From the NCBI RefSeq assembly GCF_003248505.1, contig NZ_QFOA01000006.1, positions 62,001 through 126,000 of the forward strand: 64,000 nucleotides of DNA, written 5' to 3'. Below the pieces are notes generated by a model. It saw only the letters and a program-made list of their open reading frames with translations, did not search any database and was not told the origin of the DNA. Shown here piece after piece: positions 23,876-32,654 of this stretch; positions within the stretch are counted from its first letter, which is position 1, and the number at the start of each line of letters is the position of its first letter. Source of the stretch: Sphingobium sp. GTDB lineage: Bacteria; Pseudomonadota; Alphaproteobacteria; Sphingomonadales; Sphingomonadaceae. The translations under genes and the position numbers were made by a program.

Positions 23876-26044
23876 ATGACCGACGACGCGAACAAGGCCG
23901 GACCGACCCTGGACCAATGGGCCGCCGCCGCCGCCAAGGAAGTGAAGGGCAAGGATCTTCACTGGGAAACGCCCGAAGGCATCACGGTAAAGCCGCTCTA
24001 CACGGCGGAGGACGTGACGGTCGACCCGGGCCTGCCGGGCTTCGCGCCCTTCACGCGCGGCGTGCGTGCATCGATGTATGCGGGGCGGCCCTGGACGATC
24101 CGCCAGTATGCGGGCTTTTCGACAGCCGAGGAATCCAACGCTTTCTATCGCCGGAATCTTGCCGCCGGGCAGAAGGGTCTGTCGGTCGCCTTCGACCTTG
24201 CGACTCATCGCGGTTATGACAGCGACCATCCGCGCGTGGTGGGCGATGTCGGCAAGGCAGGCGTCGCGATCGACACGATCGAGGACATGAAAATCCTGTT
24301 CGACGGCATCCCGCTCGACAAGATGTCGGTGTCCATGACGATGAACGGGGCGATCATCCCCGTGCTCGCTTTCTTCATCGTCGCGGGGGAGGAGCAGGGC
24401 GTGGATCGCAAGCTGCTCGACGGAACGGTTCAGAACGACATCCTCAAGGAGTTCATGGTCCGCAACACCTATATCTACCCGCCCGAACCGTCGATGCGGA
24501 TCATTTCGGACATCTTCGGCTATACCAGCCGCGAAATGCCCAAGTTCAACAGCATCTCCATTTCCGGCTATCATATGCAGGAAGCGGGCGCGACGCAGGT
24601 GCAGGAACTGGCCTTCACCATCGCCGACGGCATCGAATATGCGCGTTACGGCGTCGCATCGGGCCTTGACCTTGACAATTTCGCGGGGCGGTTGTCCTTC
24701 TTCTTCGCCATCGGCATGAACTTCTTCATGGAAATCGCCAAGCTGCGCGCCGCGCGCGTGCTGTGGCATCGTGCCATGACGAAGCTGGGCGCGAAGAGCG
24801 AGCGGTCCAAGATGTTGCGCACGCACTGCCAGACCAGCGGCGTGTCGCTGACCGAGCAGGACCCGTACAACAACGTGATGCGCACGACCATCGAGGCGAT
24901 GGCCGCGATGCTGGGCGGCACCCAGTCGCTGCACACCAACGCGCTCGACGAAGCGATTGCGCTGCCGACCGACTTTTCCGCCCGCATCGCCCGCAACACG
25001 CAGATCGTGATCCAGGAAGAGACGGGCATGTGCAACGTCGTCGATCCGCTGGGCGGCTCTTATTATGTCGAGGCGCTGACCCGGCAACTGGTCGACGCCG
25101 CGCAGGAGATCATCGACCGGGTCGAGGAAGACGGCGGCATGGCGAAGGCCGTGGCGGCGGGCTGGCCCAAGGCGATGATCGAAACGGCGGCAGCCGCACG
25201 GCAGGCGCGCGTCGACCGGGGCGAGGACGTCATCGTGGGCGTCAACAAATATCGCCTTGCGAACGAGGATCTGCTCGAAACGCTCGACATCGACAACAGC
25301 AAGGTGCGCGAGGCGCAGATCGCGCGCATCAACCGGGTGAAGGCGGAGCGGGACGAACAGGCGTGCCAGGCGGCGCTCGACGCGCTGCGCAAGGCGGCTG
25401 CGGCCCCGCAAAGCATCGAGACCAATCTGCTCGCCCATGCGGTCGAAGCGGCGAGGGCGCGCGCAACGTTGGGCGAAATCTCCTCTGCCATGGAGGACAG
25501 CTTCCAGCGTTACGGCACGCAGCCCACGCCGGTGAAGGGCGTCTATGGCGCGCCCTACCAGGATGACAGTCGCTGGAAACAGGTTCTCGACGGCGTGCAG
25601 GCCGTCGAACGGCGCCTCGGTCGTAGGCCCAAGATTCTTGTAGCCAAGATGGGGCAGGATGGACACGACCGGGGCGCCAACGTCATCGCTTCGGCCTTCG
25701 GCGACATGGGATTCGACGTGGTCTCGGGGCCGCTGTTCCAGACACCCGAAGAAACGGTGGTCCTGGCGCTCAGCAACGAGGTCGACGTGGTGGGCGCGTC
25801 CAGCCTCGCGGCGGGGCACAAGACGCTGATTCCCGAACTGATCCAGCAACTGCGTGACAAGGGCCGCAGCGACATCAAGGTGATCGCAGGCGGTGTGATC
25901 CCGCCGCAGGATTATGACTTCCTCCGTGACGCGGGCGTCCAGGGCATTTATGGACCCGGCTCCAATGTCGTGGAATGCGCCGCCGATGTGCTGCGCCTCC
26001 TCGGCCACAACATGCCCCCCGCCGGGCTGGAGGAAGCCGCTTGA
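23876..26044 (+). CDS. scpA: methylmalonyl-CoA mutase, single-chain B12 enzyme
   Basis: The 722-residue protein combines the TIM-barrel catalytic domain and the C-terminal cobalamin-binding domain, with D-G-H-D-R-G-A near residue 596. It converts (R)-methylmalonyl-CoA to succinyl-CoA. The ATG at 23876 lies two bases after the epimerase stop. Its length matches the large subunit of two-subunit mutases or the E. coli homodimeric enzyme. No MeaB-type GTPase chaperone gene is visible nearby. Confidence 0.94.
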   Translation: MTDDANKAGPTLDQWAAAAAKEVKGKDLHWETPEGITVKPLYTAEDVTVDPGLPGFAPFTRGVRASMYAGRPWTIRQYAGFSTAEESNAFYRRNLAAGQKGLSVAFDLATHRGYDSDHPRVVGDVGKAGVAIDTIEDMKILFDGIPLDKMSVSMTMNGAIIPVLAFFIVAGEEQGVDRKLLDGTVQNDILKEFMVRNTYIYPPEPSMRIISDIFGYTSREMPKFNSISISGYHMQEAGATQVQELAFTIADGIEYARYGVASGLDLDNFAGRLSFFFAIGMNFFMEIAKLRAARVLWHRAMTKLGAKSERSKMLRTHCQTSGVSLTEQDPYNNVMRTTIEAMAAMLGGTQSLHTNALDEAIALPTDFSARIARNTQIVIQEETGMCNVVDPLGGSYYVEALTRQLVDAAQEIIDRVEEDGGMAKAVAAGWPKAMIETAAAARQARVDRGEDVIVGVNKYRLANEDLLETLDIDNSKVREAQIARINRVKAERDEQACQAALDALRKAAAAPQSIETNLLAHAVEAARARATLGEISSAMEDSFQRYGTQPTPVKGVYGAPYQDDSRWKQVLDGVQAVERRLGRRPKILVAKMGQDGHDRGANVIASAFGDMGFDVVSGPLFQTPEETVVLALSNEVDVVGASSLAAGHKTLIPELIQQLRDKGRSDIKVIAGGVIPPQDYDFLRDAGVQGIYGPGSNVVECAADVLRLLGHNMPPAGLEEAA

Positions 26045-27042
26045 TAGAATATGCCCCCCGCACCGACTGGACGCGCGAGGAAATCGCCGCTCTGTTCGAC
26101 CTGCCGTTCAACGACCTGATGTTCGAAGCGCAGTCCGTCCATCGCGCCGGTTTCCCGCGCAACGAAGTGCAACTGTCCACCTTGCTGTCGATCAAGACCG
26201 GCGGGTGCCCGGAGGATTGCGGCTATTGTTCGCAATCGACCGAGGCGGACAGCGGCCTTAAGGCCACCAAGCTGATGGATGTGCAGGCAGTGCTGCAAAC
26301 CGCTGCGCAGGCGAAGGATCATGGATCGGGCCGGTTCTGCATGGGGGCCGCGTGGCGCAACCCCAAGGAACGCGACATGCCCAAGCTGGTCGCCATGATC
26401 GAGGGCGTGCGGGCCATGGGCATGGAAACATGCATGACCCTTGGAATGCTGGACGAAAAGCAGGCGCGGACGCTGGCCGACGCCGGGCTCGATTATTACA
26501 ACCACAATATCGACACGTCGCCCGAGAATTACGCGAACGTCATCACGACGCGCACCTTCGCCGACCGGATCGAGACGCTGGAGAATGTGCGCAGCGCGGG
26601 CATCAACGTGTGCTGCGGCGGGATCGTGGGAATGGGCGAGACGCGGAGCGACCGCATCGGTTTTCTCCATGCGCTCGCCACCATGCCGCATCCCGAGAGC
26701 GTTCCGATCAACGCTCTGGTGCCGGTGGAAGGCACCGTGCTGGGCGACATGCTGAAGGACACGCCGCTCGCGAAGATCGACGAGGTCGAGTTCGTACGCA
26801 CGGTCGCGGTGGCGCGGATCGTGATGCCGCAATCGATGGTCCGGCTGTCGGCCGGTCGCGAGAGTATGAGCGAGGCGTGCCAGGCGCTCTGCTTCATGGC
26901 GGGGGCGAACAGCATCTTCACCGGCGACAGGCTGCTGACCGCGGCCAATGCGGGCGATGACAAGGATGCGGCGCTGCTGAACAAGCTGGGCATGACGCCC
27001 ATGGCGGCGCAGCCCCACGGGCATCTGGAGGCAGCAGAGTGA
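26041..27042 (+). CDS. bioB: biotin synthase
   Basis: The 333-residue protein carries the radical-SAM cluster C-P-E-D-C-G-Y-C with Cys56, Cys60 and Cys63. Cys residues for the auxiliary 2Fe-2S cluster follow (C-M-G-A, C-M-T-L, C-C-G-G). It inserts sulfur into dethiobiotin. The TTG start at 26041 overlaps the mutase stop in a TTGA arrangement, which implies translational coupling. Its place inside the propionyl-CoA operon makes sense because pccA needs biotin. Confidence 0.93.
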   Translation: MIEYAPRTDWTREEIAALFDLPFNDLMFEAQSVHRAGFPRNEVQLSTLLSIKTGGCPEDCGYCSQSTEADSGLKATKLMDVQAVLQTAAQAKDHGSGRFCMGAAWRNPKERDMPKLVAMIEGVRAMGMETCMTLGMLDEKQARTLADAGLDYYNHNIDTSPENYANVITTRTFADRIETLENVRSAGINVCCGGIVGMGETRSDRIGFLHALATMPHPESVPINALVPVEGTVLGDMLKDTPLAKIDEVEFVRTVAVARIVMPQSMVRLSAGRESMSEACQALCFMAGANSIFTGDRLLTAANAGDDKDAALLNKLGMTPMAAQPHGHLEAAE

Positions 27043-27392
27043 TCCTGCTGTTCCTCGCCGCCACAGCAGCGACGTCCTGCGCGAATGCGCAGACGCAGGC
27101 GGACATGAACCGCTGCGCCGGGCAGGATTATGCCCGCGCAGATGGGGCGATGAACCGGCAGTGGAAAACCACATACCCCTATATGAAAAACCGCGATGCG
27201 CGCGGTGGAAGCTTTGCGGCGCAGCTGCTCGACAGCCAGCGGGCGTGGCTCAAATATCGCGACGCGCAATGCATCATAGCAGGCGCGGAGTTCGAAGGCG
27301 GTTCGTTGCAGCCGATGGCTGTCGCGCAATGCAGGGCGCGGCTGACCGATCTTCGCACGAAGGAATTGCAGACACTGGTCTGGCAGCGTTGA
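27039..27392 (+). CDS. LprI-like (DUF1311) secreted protein
   Basis: The 117-residue product begins with a signal peptide (M-I-L-L-F-L-A-A-T-A-A-T-S-C-A-N-A) at a GTG overlapping the bioB stop (GTGA). The mature part has four spaced Cys and the conserved L-D-S-Q-R-A-W-L-K-Y-R-D-A-Q-C motif of the LprI/DUF1311 family. LprI-type proteins bind and inhibit lysozyme in some bacteria, while others are of unknown function. Its role in this operon is unclear. Confidence 0.8.
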   Translation: MILLFLAATAATSCANAQTQADMNRCAGQDYARADGAMNRQWKTTYPYMKNRDARGGSFAAQLLDSQRAWLKYRDAQCIIAGAEFEGGSLQPMAVAQCRARLTDLRTKELQTLVWQR

Positions 27393-27440
27393 ACCGGCCC
27401 TGAAATGGGCGAGAGGAATGGACTGGGGCAAGGACAGATA

Positions 27441-29441
27441 ATGGCAATCACCAAGATCCTGATCGCGAACCGTGGCGAGATCGCATGCCGCGTCATGCGC
27501 ACGGCCAAGAAGATGGGCATCAAGACCGTGGCGGTCTATTCCGATGCCGACGCGCGCGCACCGCATGTGCTGATGGCGGACGAAGCCGTCCATATCGGCC
27601 CGTCGCCCGCCGCGCAGTCCTATCTGCTGGCGGACAAGATCATCGAAGCGTGCAAGCAGACCGGGGCGGACGCGGTTCACCCAGGCTACGGCTTCCTGTC
27701 CGAGCGGGAAAGCTTCCGCAAGGCGCTGGACGCCGAAGGGATCGTCTTCGTCGGGCCGCCCGCCAACGCGATTGCCGCGATGGGCGACAAGATCGAGTCG
27801 AAGAAGCTCGCGAAGGAAGCGGGCGTCAACGTCGTGCCAGGGTATGTCGGCGTGATCGACGACACCGAACATGCGGTGAAGATTTCCAACGAAATCGGCT
27901 ACCCGGTGATGATGAAGGCATCGGCGGGCGGCGGCGGCAAGGGCATGCGCCTTGCCTATTCCGAACAGGACGTGCGCGAAGGGTTCGAAGCGACGAAGCG
28001 CGAAGGGCTGGCGTCCTTCGGCGACGACCGCGTGTTCATCGAGAAGTTCATCGAAAGCCCGCGCCATATCGAAATCCAGGTGCTGGGCGACCAGCACGGT
28101 AATATCGTCTACCTCAACGAACGCGAATGTTCGATCCAGCGCCGCCACCAGAAGGTGGTGGAGGAAGCCCCTTCGCCCTTCGTCAGCCCCGAAATGCGGC
28201 GCAAGATGGGCGAACAGTGCGTCGCCCTGGCGCGCGCGGTCGGCTATTTCAGCGCGGGAACGGTCGAACTGATCGTCAGCGGCGAGGACAAGACCGGCGA
28301 CGGTTTCTACTTCCTCGAAATGAATACGCGGCTTCAGGTCGAACATCCGGTCACCGAAGAGATCACCGGCGTGGATCTGGTCGAACAGATGATCCGCGTC
28401 GCCAATGGCGAGGCGCTGTCCTTCACGCAGGCCGATGTGAAGATCAACGGTTGGGCCATCGAGAACCGCGTCTATGCCGAAGATCCCTATCGCGGCTTCC
28501 TGCCGTCGACGGGGCGCCTGATCCGCTACAATCCGCCCGAGGATGGCACGGACGGAACGGGCGCGAAGGTGCGCGTGGACGATGGCGTGACCGAAGGCGG
28601 CGAAGTGTCGATGTTCTACGACCCGATGATCGCCAAGCTCATCACCTGGGCGCCGACCCGGATCGAGGCCATCGACAAGCAGATCGAGGCACTCGACCGG
28701 TTCGAGATCGACGGACCCGGCCACAATATCGATTTCGTATCGGCGCTGATGCAGCATGAGCGGTTCCGTTCGGGCAACATCACGACCGGCTTCATCGCCG
28801 AGGAGTATCCCGAAGGGTTCAAGGGCGCGCCCGCGTCGGCGGACCTTGTGAAGCGGCTGTCGGCCATCGGCGCGTTCGCCGCCATGGCGCAGGCGGACCG
28901 CGCCCGCCGGATCGAGGGACAGCTGGGCAAGCGGCTGGCTCCGCCGACCGGGTGGCAGGTGAAGATCGACGATCATGTCCACGATGTCGTGATCGACGGC
29001 GACGACGTGACGGTCGACGGCGAAACCGTGGATATGGCGCTGGAATATACGCCCGGCGACCGCCTGATCGAAGCGGAGTTCGGCGACGATCGGCTCGCGG
29101 TGCGGATCGCGCCGGTGCGGTCGGGCTTCGTCCTGACGGCGCATGGTGCGAGCCATAAGCTGCGCATCCTGCCCGCCCATGCGGCGCAGCATGCGGTGCA
29201 TATGATCGACAAGGTGCCGCCGGACCTGTCGCGCTTCCTGATCTGTCCCATGCCTGGCCTGCTGGTCGCGCTGAACGTCAAGGAAGGCGACAAGGTCGAA
29301 GTGGGCCAGCCGCTGGCGGTCATCGAAGCGATGAAGATGGAAAATATCCTGCGCGCGGGCAAGGCTGGCACGGTCAAGAGCGTGTCGGCCAAGCAGGGCG
29401 AAAGCCTGCCGGTCGACGCGGTGATCCTGGAACTGGAATAG
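27441..29441 (+). CDS. pccA: propionyl-CoA carboxylase, alpha (biotin-carboxylase) subunit
   Basis: The 666-residue protein has the biotin-carboxylase ATP-grasp domain (N-terminal 450 residues, starting K-I-L-I-A-N-R-G-E-I-A) and the biotinyl domain at the C-terminus. The biotinylation site is E-A-M-K-M-E with Lys632. A BT-like linker domain lies between. AAGGACAG supports the ATG at 27441; an upstream in-frame ATG is less likely. The subunit accepts carbonate and passes it to pccB. Confidence 0.95.
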   Translation: MAITKILIANRGEIACRVMRTAKKMGIKTVAVYSDADARAPHVLMADEAVHIGPSPAAQSYLLADKIIEACKQTGADAVHPGYGFLSERESFRKALDAEGIVFVGPPANAIAAMGDKIESKKLAKEAGVNVVPGYVGVIDDTEHAVKISNEIGYPVMMKASAGGGGKGMRLAYSEQDVREGFEATKREGLASFGDDRVFIEKFIESPRHIEIQVLGDQHGNIVYLNERECSIQRRHQKVVEEAPSPFVSPEMRRKMGEQCVALARAVGYFSAGTVELIVSGEDKTGDGFYFLEMNTRLQVEHPVTEEITGVDLVEQMIRVANGEALSFTQADVKINGWAIENRVYAEDPYRGFLPSTGRLIRYNPPEDGTDGTGAKVRVDDGVTEGGEVSMFYDPMIAKLITWAPTRIEAIDKQIEALDRFEIDGPGHNIDFVSALMQHERFRSGNITTGFIAEEYPEGFKGAPASADLVKRLSAIGAFAAMAQADRARRIEGQLGKRLAPPTGWQVKIDDHVHDVVIDGDDVTVDGETVDMALEYTPGDRLIEAEFGDDRLAVRIAPVRSGFVLTAHGASHKLRILPAHAAQHAVHMIDKVPPDLSRFLICPMPGLLVALNVKEGDKVEVGQPLAVIEAMKMENILRAGKAGTVKSVSAKQGESLPVDAVILELE

Positions 29442-29449
29442 GATCGAAG

Positions 29450-29484
29450 GCCGCGTCCGTTCCAGGCGGGCGGGACGCGGCTTT
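29450..29484 (+). terminator. terminator after pccA
   Basis: GCCGCGTCC (29450-29458) pairs with GGACGCGGC (29473-29481), followed by a short TTT. It closes the propionyl-CoA operon before the transporter gene. Confidence 0.6.
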
Positions 29485-29561
29485 CGCCATTGCGTATGGC
29501 GCGCTGGACGGAGCGCATAGCGGCTGTCAGAATGCCATATGGACGCGGTTCAGGGGGCAGG

Positions 29562-31151
29562 ATGAGCGAAGCGGCGGCAGGCGATTATGTGATGGACGCG
29601 CGACGGGACCGGTTGGTCATCACCGCGTCCGCGCTGGGCACCGTGTTCGAATGGTATGATTTCTATATCTACGGCGTCCTTGCGCCCATCATCGGGCGGA
29701 CTTTCTTTCCTACCGACAATCCGACCGTCGAATTGCTCTACACGCTGGCGGGCTTCGCCATCGGGTTCGCGTTTCGCCCGCTGGGCGCTGTGCTGTTCGG
29801 ATATCTGGGCGACCGGCTGGGTCGCAAATACACGTTCCTTGCGACCATCGTCCTGATGGGCCTGGCGACGGCGGGAGTCGGGTTGACGCCCGCCGCCGCG
29901 AGCATCGGCGTTGCGGCACCCATCATCCTTATCCTGCTGCGCATCGCGCAGGGGCTGGCTCTGGGCGGCGAATATGGCGGGGCGGCGATCTATGTCGCGG
30001 AACACGCACCGGCGGGTAAACGCGGTTTCTATACGAGCTTCATCCAGGCCGGCGTGATCGGTGGGTTCATCCTGTCGTTGATCGTCGTGGTGGCTACGCA
30101 GGCGGTTGTGGGTGAGGCGGCGTGGGATGCGTGGGCGTGGCGTATCCCCTTCGTCCTTTCGCTGGCGCTGCTCGCCGTTTCGCTGTGGATGCGCCTGATG
30201 CTGCGCGAGAGCCCGGTGTTTCTGGCGATGAAGGCGGCAGGCGCGCAGGCGAAGAACCCCCTGCGCGAAGCCTTCTCAGCGCCGGGCAACGTCCGGCGAA
30301 TGCTGGTGGCGATGATCGGCATTGCGGCGGGCTTTACCGTCATCGCCTATACCGTGATGTTTCAGGCGCTTTATTTCCTCCAGAGCGGGCTGCATGTCGC
30401 GCCCGGCGTGGCGCAGACGATCGTGGGGGGCAGCGCTTTTGTGGGGATGGGCGCATTCATCTTCTTCGGCTGGCTATCCGACAAAGTGGGGCGGCGAAAG
30501 CCGGTGATCATCGGCTATGCGGCGATGCTGGCGCTGGCGCTGCCGGTCTATCAATTCATGGGGGCGACCGCGAACCCTGCGCTGGAACAGGCGGCAGCGC
30601 GCGCGCCCGTGGTCGTGAGCGGACCGGATTGCCGCTTCGATCCCTTCGCCAAGGTGCAACCGACCGCGTGCGGCAAGCTGCTCGATCATTTTTCGAGGCG
30701 CGGCGTTCCTTATGACAAGCGCGCGGGGGATGTGGCGGGGGTGACGGTGGGCGGCATGGCGATAGCAGACCTGACGCCCGGCGGTCTCGATGCGGCGCTG
30801 GGCGCGGCGGGCTATCCCACCGGCACGGTGACGCCGGACTGGCCGCGCGCGGCGCTGCTCTTCCTGGCGATGCTGCTGCTCTGGTGTATTTCCGGCGCGA
30901 CCTACGGGCCGGTGGCGGCGCTGTTGTCGGAATATTTTCCCGCGCGCATTCGATATTCCTCGCTGTCGATCCCCTATCATATCGGCACCGGATATTTCGG
31001 TGGATTCCTGCCGCTGGTCAGCCAGTATATCGTGGCGCGGACGGGCGATCCCTATGCGGGGCTGTGGTATACGCTGGCGGTGGTGGCGGCGGCGCTGTTG
31101 ACGTGCCTCGTCGCGCTGCCCGAAACGAAGGGCCGTCCGCTCGACGCGTAA
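29562..31151 (+). CDS. MFS transporter, metabolite:H+ symporter (MHS) type
   Basis: The 529-residue protein has about 12 membrane helices and the MHS-type start, G-T-V-F-E-W-Y-D-F-Y-I-Y-G. The family motif G-D-R-L-G-R-K lies between helices 2 and 3. Between helices 9 and 10 there is an external loop of about 90 residues with two Cys (G-P-D-C and A-C-G-K) that may form a disulfide. Family members import organic acids such as alpha-ketoglutarate or propionate with protons. Being next to the propionyl-CoA operon, it might feed that pathway. The ATG at 29562 follows GGGGGCAGG. Confidence 0.83.
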   Translation: MSEAAAGDYVMDARRDRLVITASALGTVFEWYDFYIYGVLAPIIGRTFFPTDNPTVELLYTLAGFAIGFAFRPLGAVLFGYLGDRLGRKYTFLATIVLMGLATAGVGLTPAAASIGVAAPIILILLRIAQGLALGGEYGGAAIYVAEHAPAGKRGFYTSFIQAGVIGGFILSLIVVVATQAVVGEAAWDAWAWRIPFVLSLALLAVSLWMRLMLRESPVFLAMKAAGAQAKNPLREAFSAPGNVRRMLVAMIGIAAGFTVIAYTVMFQALYFLQSGLHVAPGVAQTIVGGSAFVGMGAFIFFGWLSDKVGRRKPVIIGYAAMLALALPVYQFMGATANPALEQAAARAPVVVSGPDCRFDPFAKVQPTACGKLLDHFSRRGVPYDKRAGDVAGVTVGGMAIADLTPGGLDAALGAAGYPTGTVTPDWPRAALLFLAMLLLWCISGATYGPVAALLSEYFPARIRYSSLSIPYHIGTGYFGGFLPLVSQYIVARTGDPYAGLWYTLAVVAAALLTCLVALPETKGRPLDA

Positions 31152-31231
31152 GGGCTGTCGGGCAAGGCGACGTCGAGCCCATCGACGAATGAGGGAGGAT
31201 GTGTCGCGGTGAACGGGCGAAAGCGGGACTG

Positions 31232-31378
31232 ATGCCGAACGGTGTCGCGAAACGCGACCTGCCGACCAAGACATGCCCGGCATGCGGGCGGCCCTTCGCC
31301 TGGCGCAAGAAATGGGCGCGGGACTGGGAAAATGTCGTCTATTGCTCCGACCGGTGCCGACGCGCGAAGGGCCAATAG
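31232..31378 (+). CDS. DUF2256 family small zinc-ribbon protein
   Basis: The 48-residue frame encodes D-L-P-T-K-T-C-P-A-C-G-R-P-F and later V-V-Y-C-S-D-R-C-R, a two-pair Cys arrangement that fits a zinc-binding DUF2256 peptide. A closer upstream in-frame ATG at 31199 is possible but sits almost against its AGGGAGG site. Its role is unknown. Family members often neighbour photolyase or cryptochrome genes, which are not seen here. Confidence 0.75.
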   Translation: MPNGVAKRDLPTKTCPACGRPFAWRKKWARDWENVVYCSDRCRRAKGQ

Positions 31379-31411
31379 AAAAAGGGCCGCCGGTCCTGCG
31401 ACCTGCGGCCC
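31379..31411 (-). terminator. terminator of the thiolase gene
   Basis: On the minus strand GGGCCGC pairs with GCGGCCC across a 14-base loop and is followed by TTTTT (31379-31383). It is a good Rho-independent signal for the thiolase transcript, and it may also end the short DUF2256 transcript on the other side. Confidence 0.75.
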
Positions 31412-31432
31412 CCCGTCATGCTACGACCGCGA

Positions 31433-32605
31433 TCAGCGTTCGATGCACATGGCGACACCCATGCCGCCGCCGATGCAGAGCGTGGCCAGCCCCTTCTTCG
31501 CGTCGCGCTTGCCCATTTCGTAGAGGAGGGTGGTCAGCACGCGCGCGCCCGATGCGCCGATCGGATGGCCGATGGCGATCGCGCCGCCGTTCACGTTGAG
31601 CTTTTCCGGGTCGAAACCCATTTCCTGCCCGACCGACAATGCCTGTGCGGCGAAAGCCTCGTTAGCCTCGATAAGGTCGAGGTCGGCGACCGACCAGCCC
31701 GCCTTCTCCAGCGCCTTGCGGCTGGCGGGAACGGGACCGATGCCCATGATCGAAGGGTCTACGCCGCAGGTCGCGAAGCCCGCGATCCGGCCAAGGACGA
31801 CCGAACCGCGCCGGGCGGCTTCGTCGGCGGTCATCAGCACCAGCGCGGCGGCGCCGTCGTTGATGCCGCTGGCGTTGGCGGCGGTGACGGTGCCGTCCTT
31901 CTTGAAGGCGGGTTTCAGAGCGCTCATGGCTTCGATGGTCGCGCCATCGCGGATATATTCGTCGGTATCGACGATGGTGTCGCCCTTGCGGCCCTTGACG
32001 GTGACGGGAACGATTTCGTCCTTGAAGCGGCCCGATGCGCGGGCGGCGGACGCCTTGTTCTGGCTGCCGACGGCGAATTCGTCCTGCGCTTCACGGCTGA
32101 TCTGGTATTTTTCCGCAAGATTTTCCGCAGTGACGCCCATGTGATAATTGTTGAAGGCATCGGTCAGGCCGTCATGGATCATCGTATCGAAGAGGGTGAC
32201 CGCGCCCATTTTCGCGCCAGCGCGCAGGAATTGCGCATGGGGTGCCATGGACATGCTTTCCTGCCCGCCGGCAATCATGATGCGCGCGTCGCCGCTGCGG
32301 ATCGCCTGGGCCGCCAGAGCGACCGAGCGGAGGCCCGATCCGCACAATTGGTTGATGCCGATGGCGGTACGGTCGACCGGGATCCCTGCATTGACGGCAG
32401 CCTGACGCGCGGGATTTTGACCCTGACCCGCGGCGAGGACCTGCCCCAGAATGACCTCGTCCACCTCTTCCGGCGCGACGCCCGCCTGCGCGAGCGCGGC
32501 GAGGATAGCCTGGCGGCCAAGCTCATGCGCGGGCGTGGACGCGAATGCGCCCAGGAAGCTGCCGACGGGCGTGCGCTTGGCGCCAATGATGACGATGTCT
32601 GACAA
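31433..32605 (-). CDS. acetyl-CoA acetyltransferase (thiolase)
   Basis: The 390-residue product is a thiolase II. Catalytic Cys88 is in I-N-Q-L-C-G-S-G, a later active-site His is in G-G-A-I-A-I-G-H-P, and the C-terminal C-I-G-G-G-M-G motif is present. It condenses two acetyl-CoA to acetoacetyl-CoA, the first step of polyhydroxybutyrate synthesis. A TTG start at 32605 has GAGGATC at normal spacing and gives the usual start S-D-I-V-I. An ATG five codons upstream (32620) is the alternative. The gene lies next to a PHA-synthase-like gene. Confidence 0.92.
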   Translation of the reverse strand: MSDIVIIGAKRTPVGSFLGAFASTPAHELGRQAILAALAQAGVAPEEVDEVILGQVLAAGQGQNPARQAAVNAGIPVDRTAIGINQLCGSGLRSVALAAQAIRSGDARIMIAGGQESMSMAPHAQFLRAGAKMGAVTLFDTMIHDGLTDAFNNYHMGVTAENLAEKYQISREAQDEFAVGSQNKASAARASGRFKDEIVPVTVKGRKGDTIVDTDEYIRDGATIEAMSALKPAFKKDGTVTAANASGINDGAAALVLMTADEAARRGSVVLGRIAGFATCGVDPSIMGIGPVPASRKALEKAGWSVADLDLIEANEAFAAQALSVGQEMGFDPEKLNVNGGAIAIGHPIGASGARVLTTLLYEMGKRDAKKGLATLCIGGGMGVAMCIER

Positions 32606-32654
32606 GTGCCTGATCCTCATATCTGGAATTTTCTCTTCGCAGGCGCACATAGCA

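Noticed and set aside
23699..26008. Minus-strand frame of 769 codons opposite the mutase
   Set aside because: It is fully antisense to a clear methylmalonyl-CoA mutase and has no family features.
26529..29201. Minus-strand frame of 890 codons opposite pccA
   Set aside because: It is an antisense shadow of pccA and bioB with His/Asp-rich filler.
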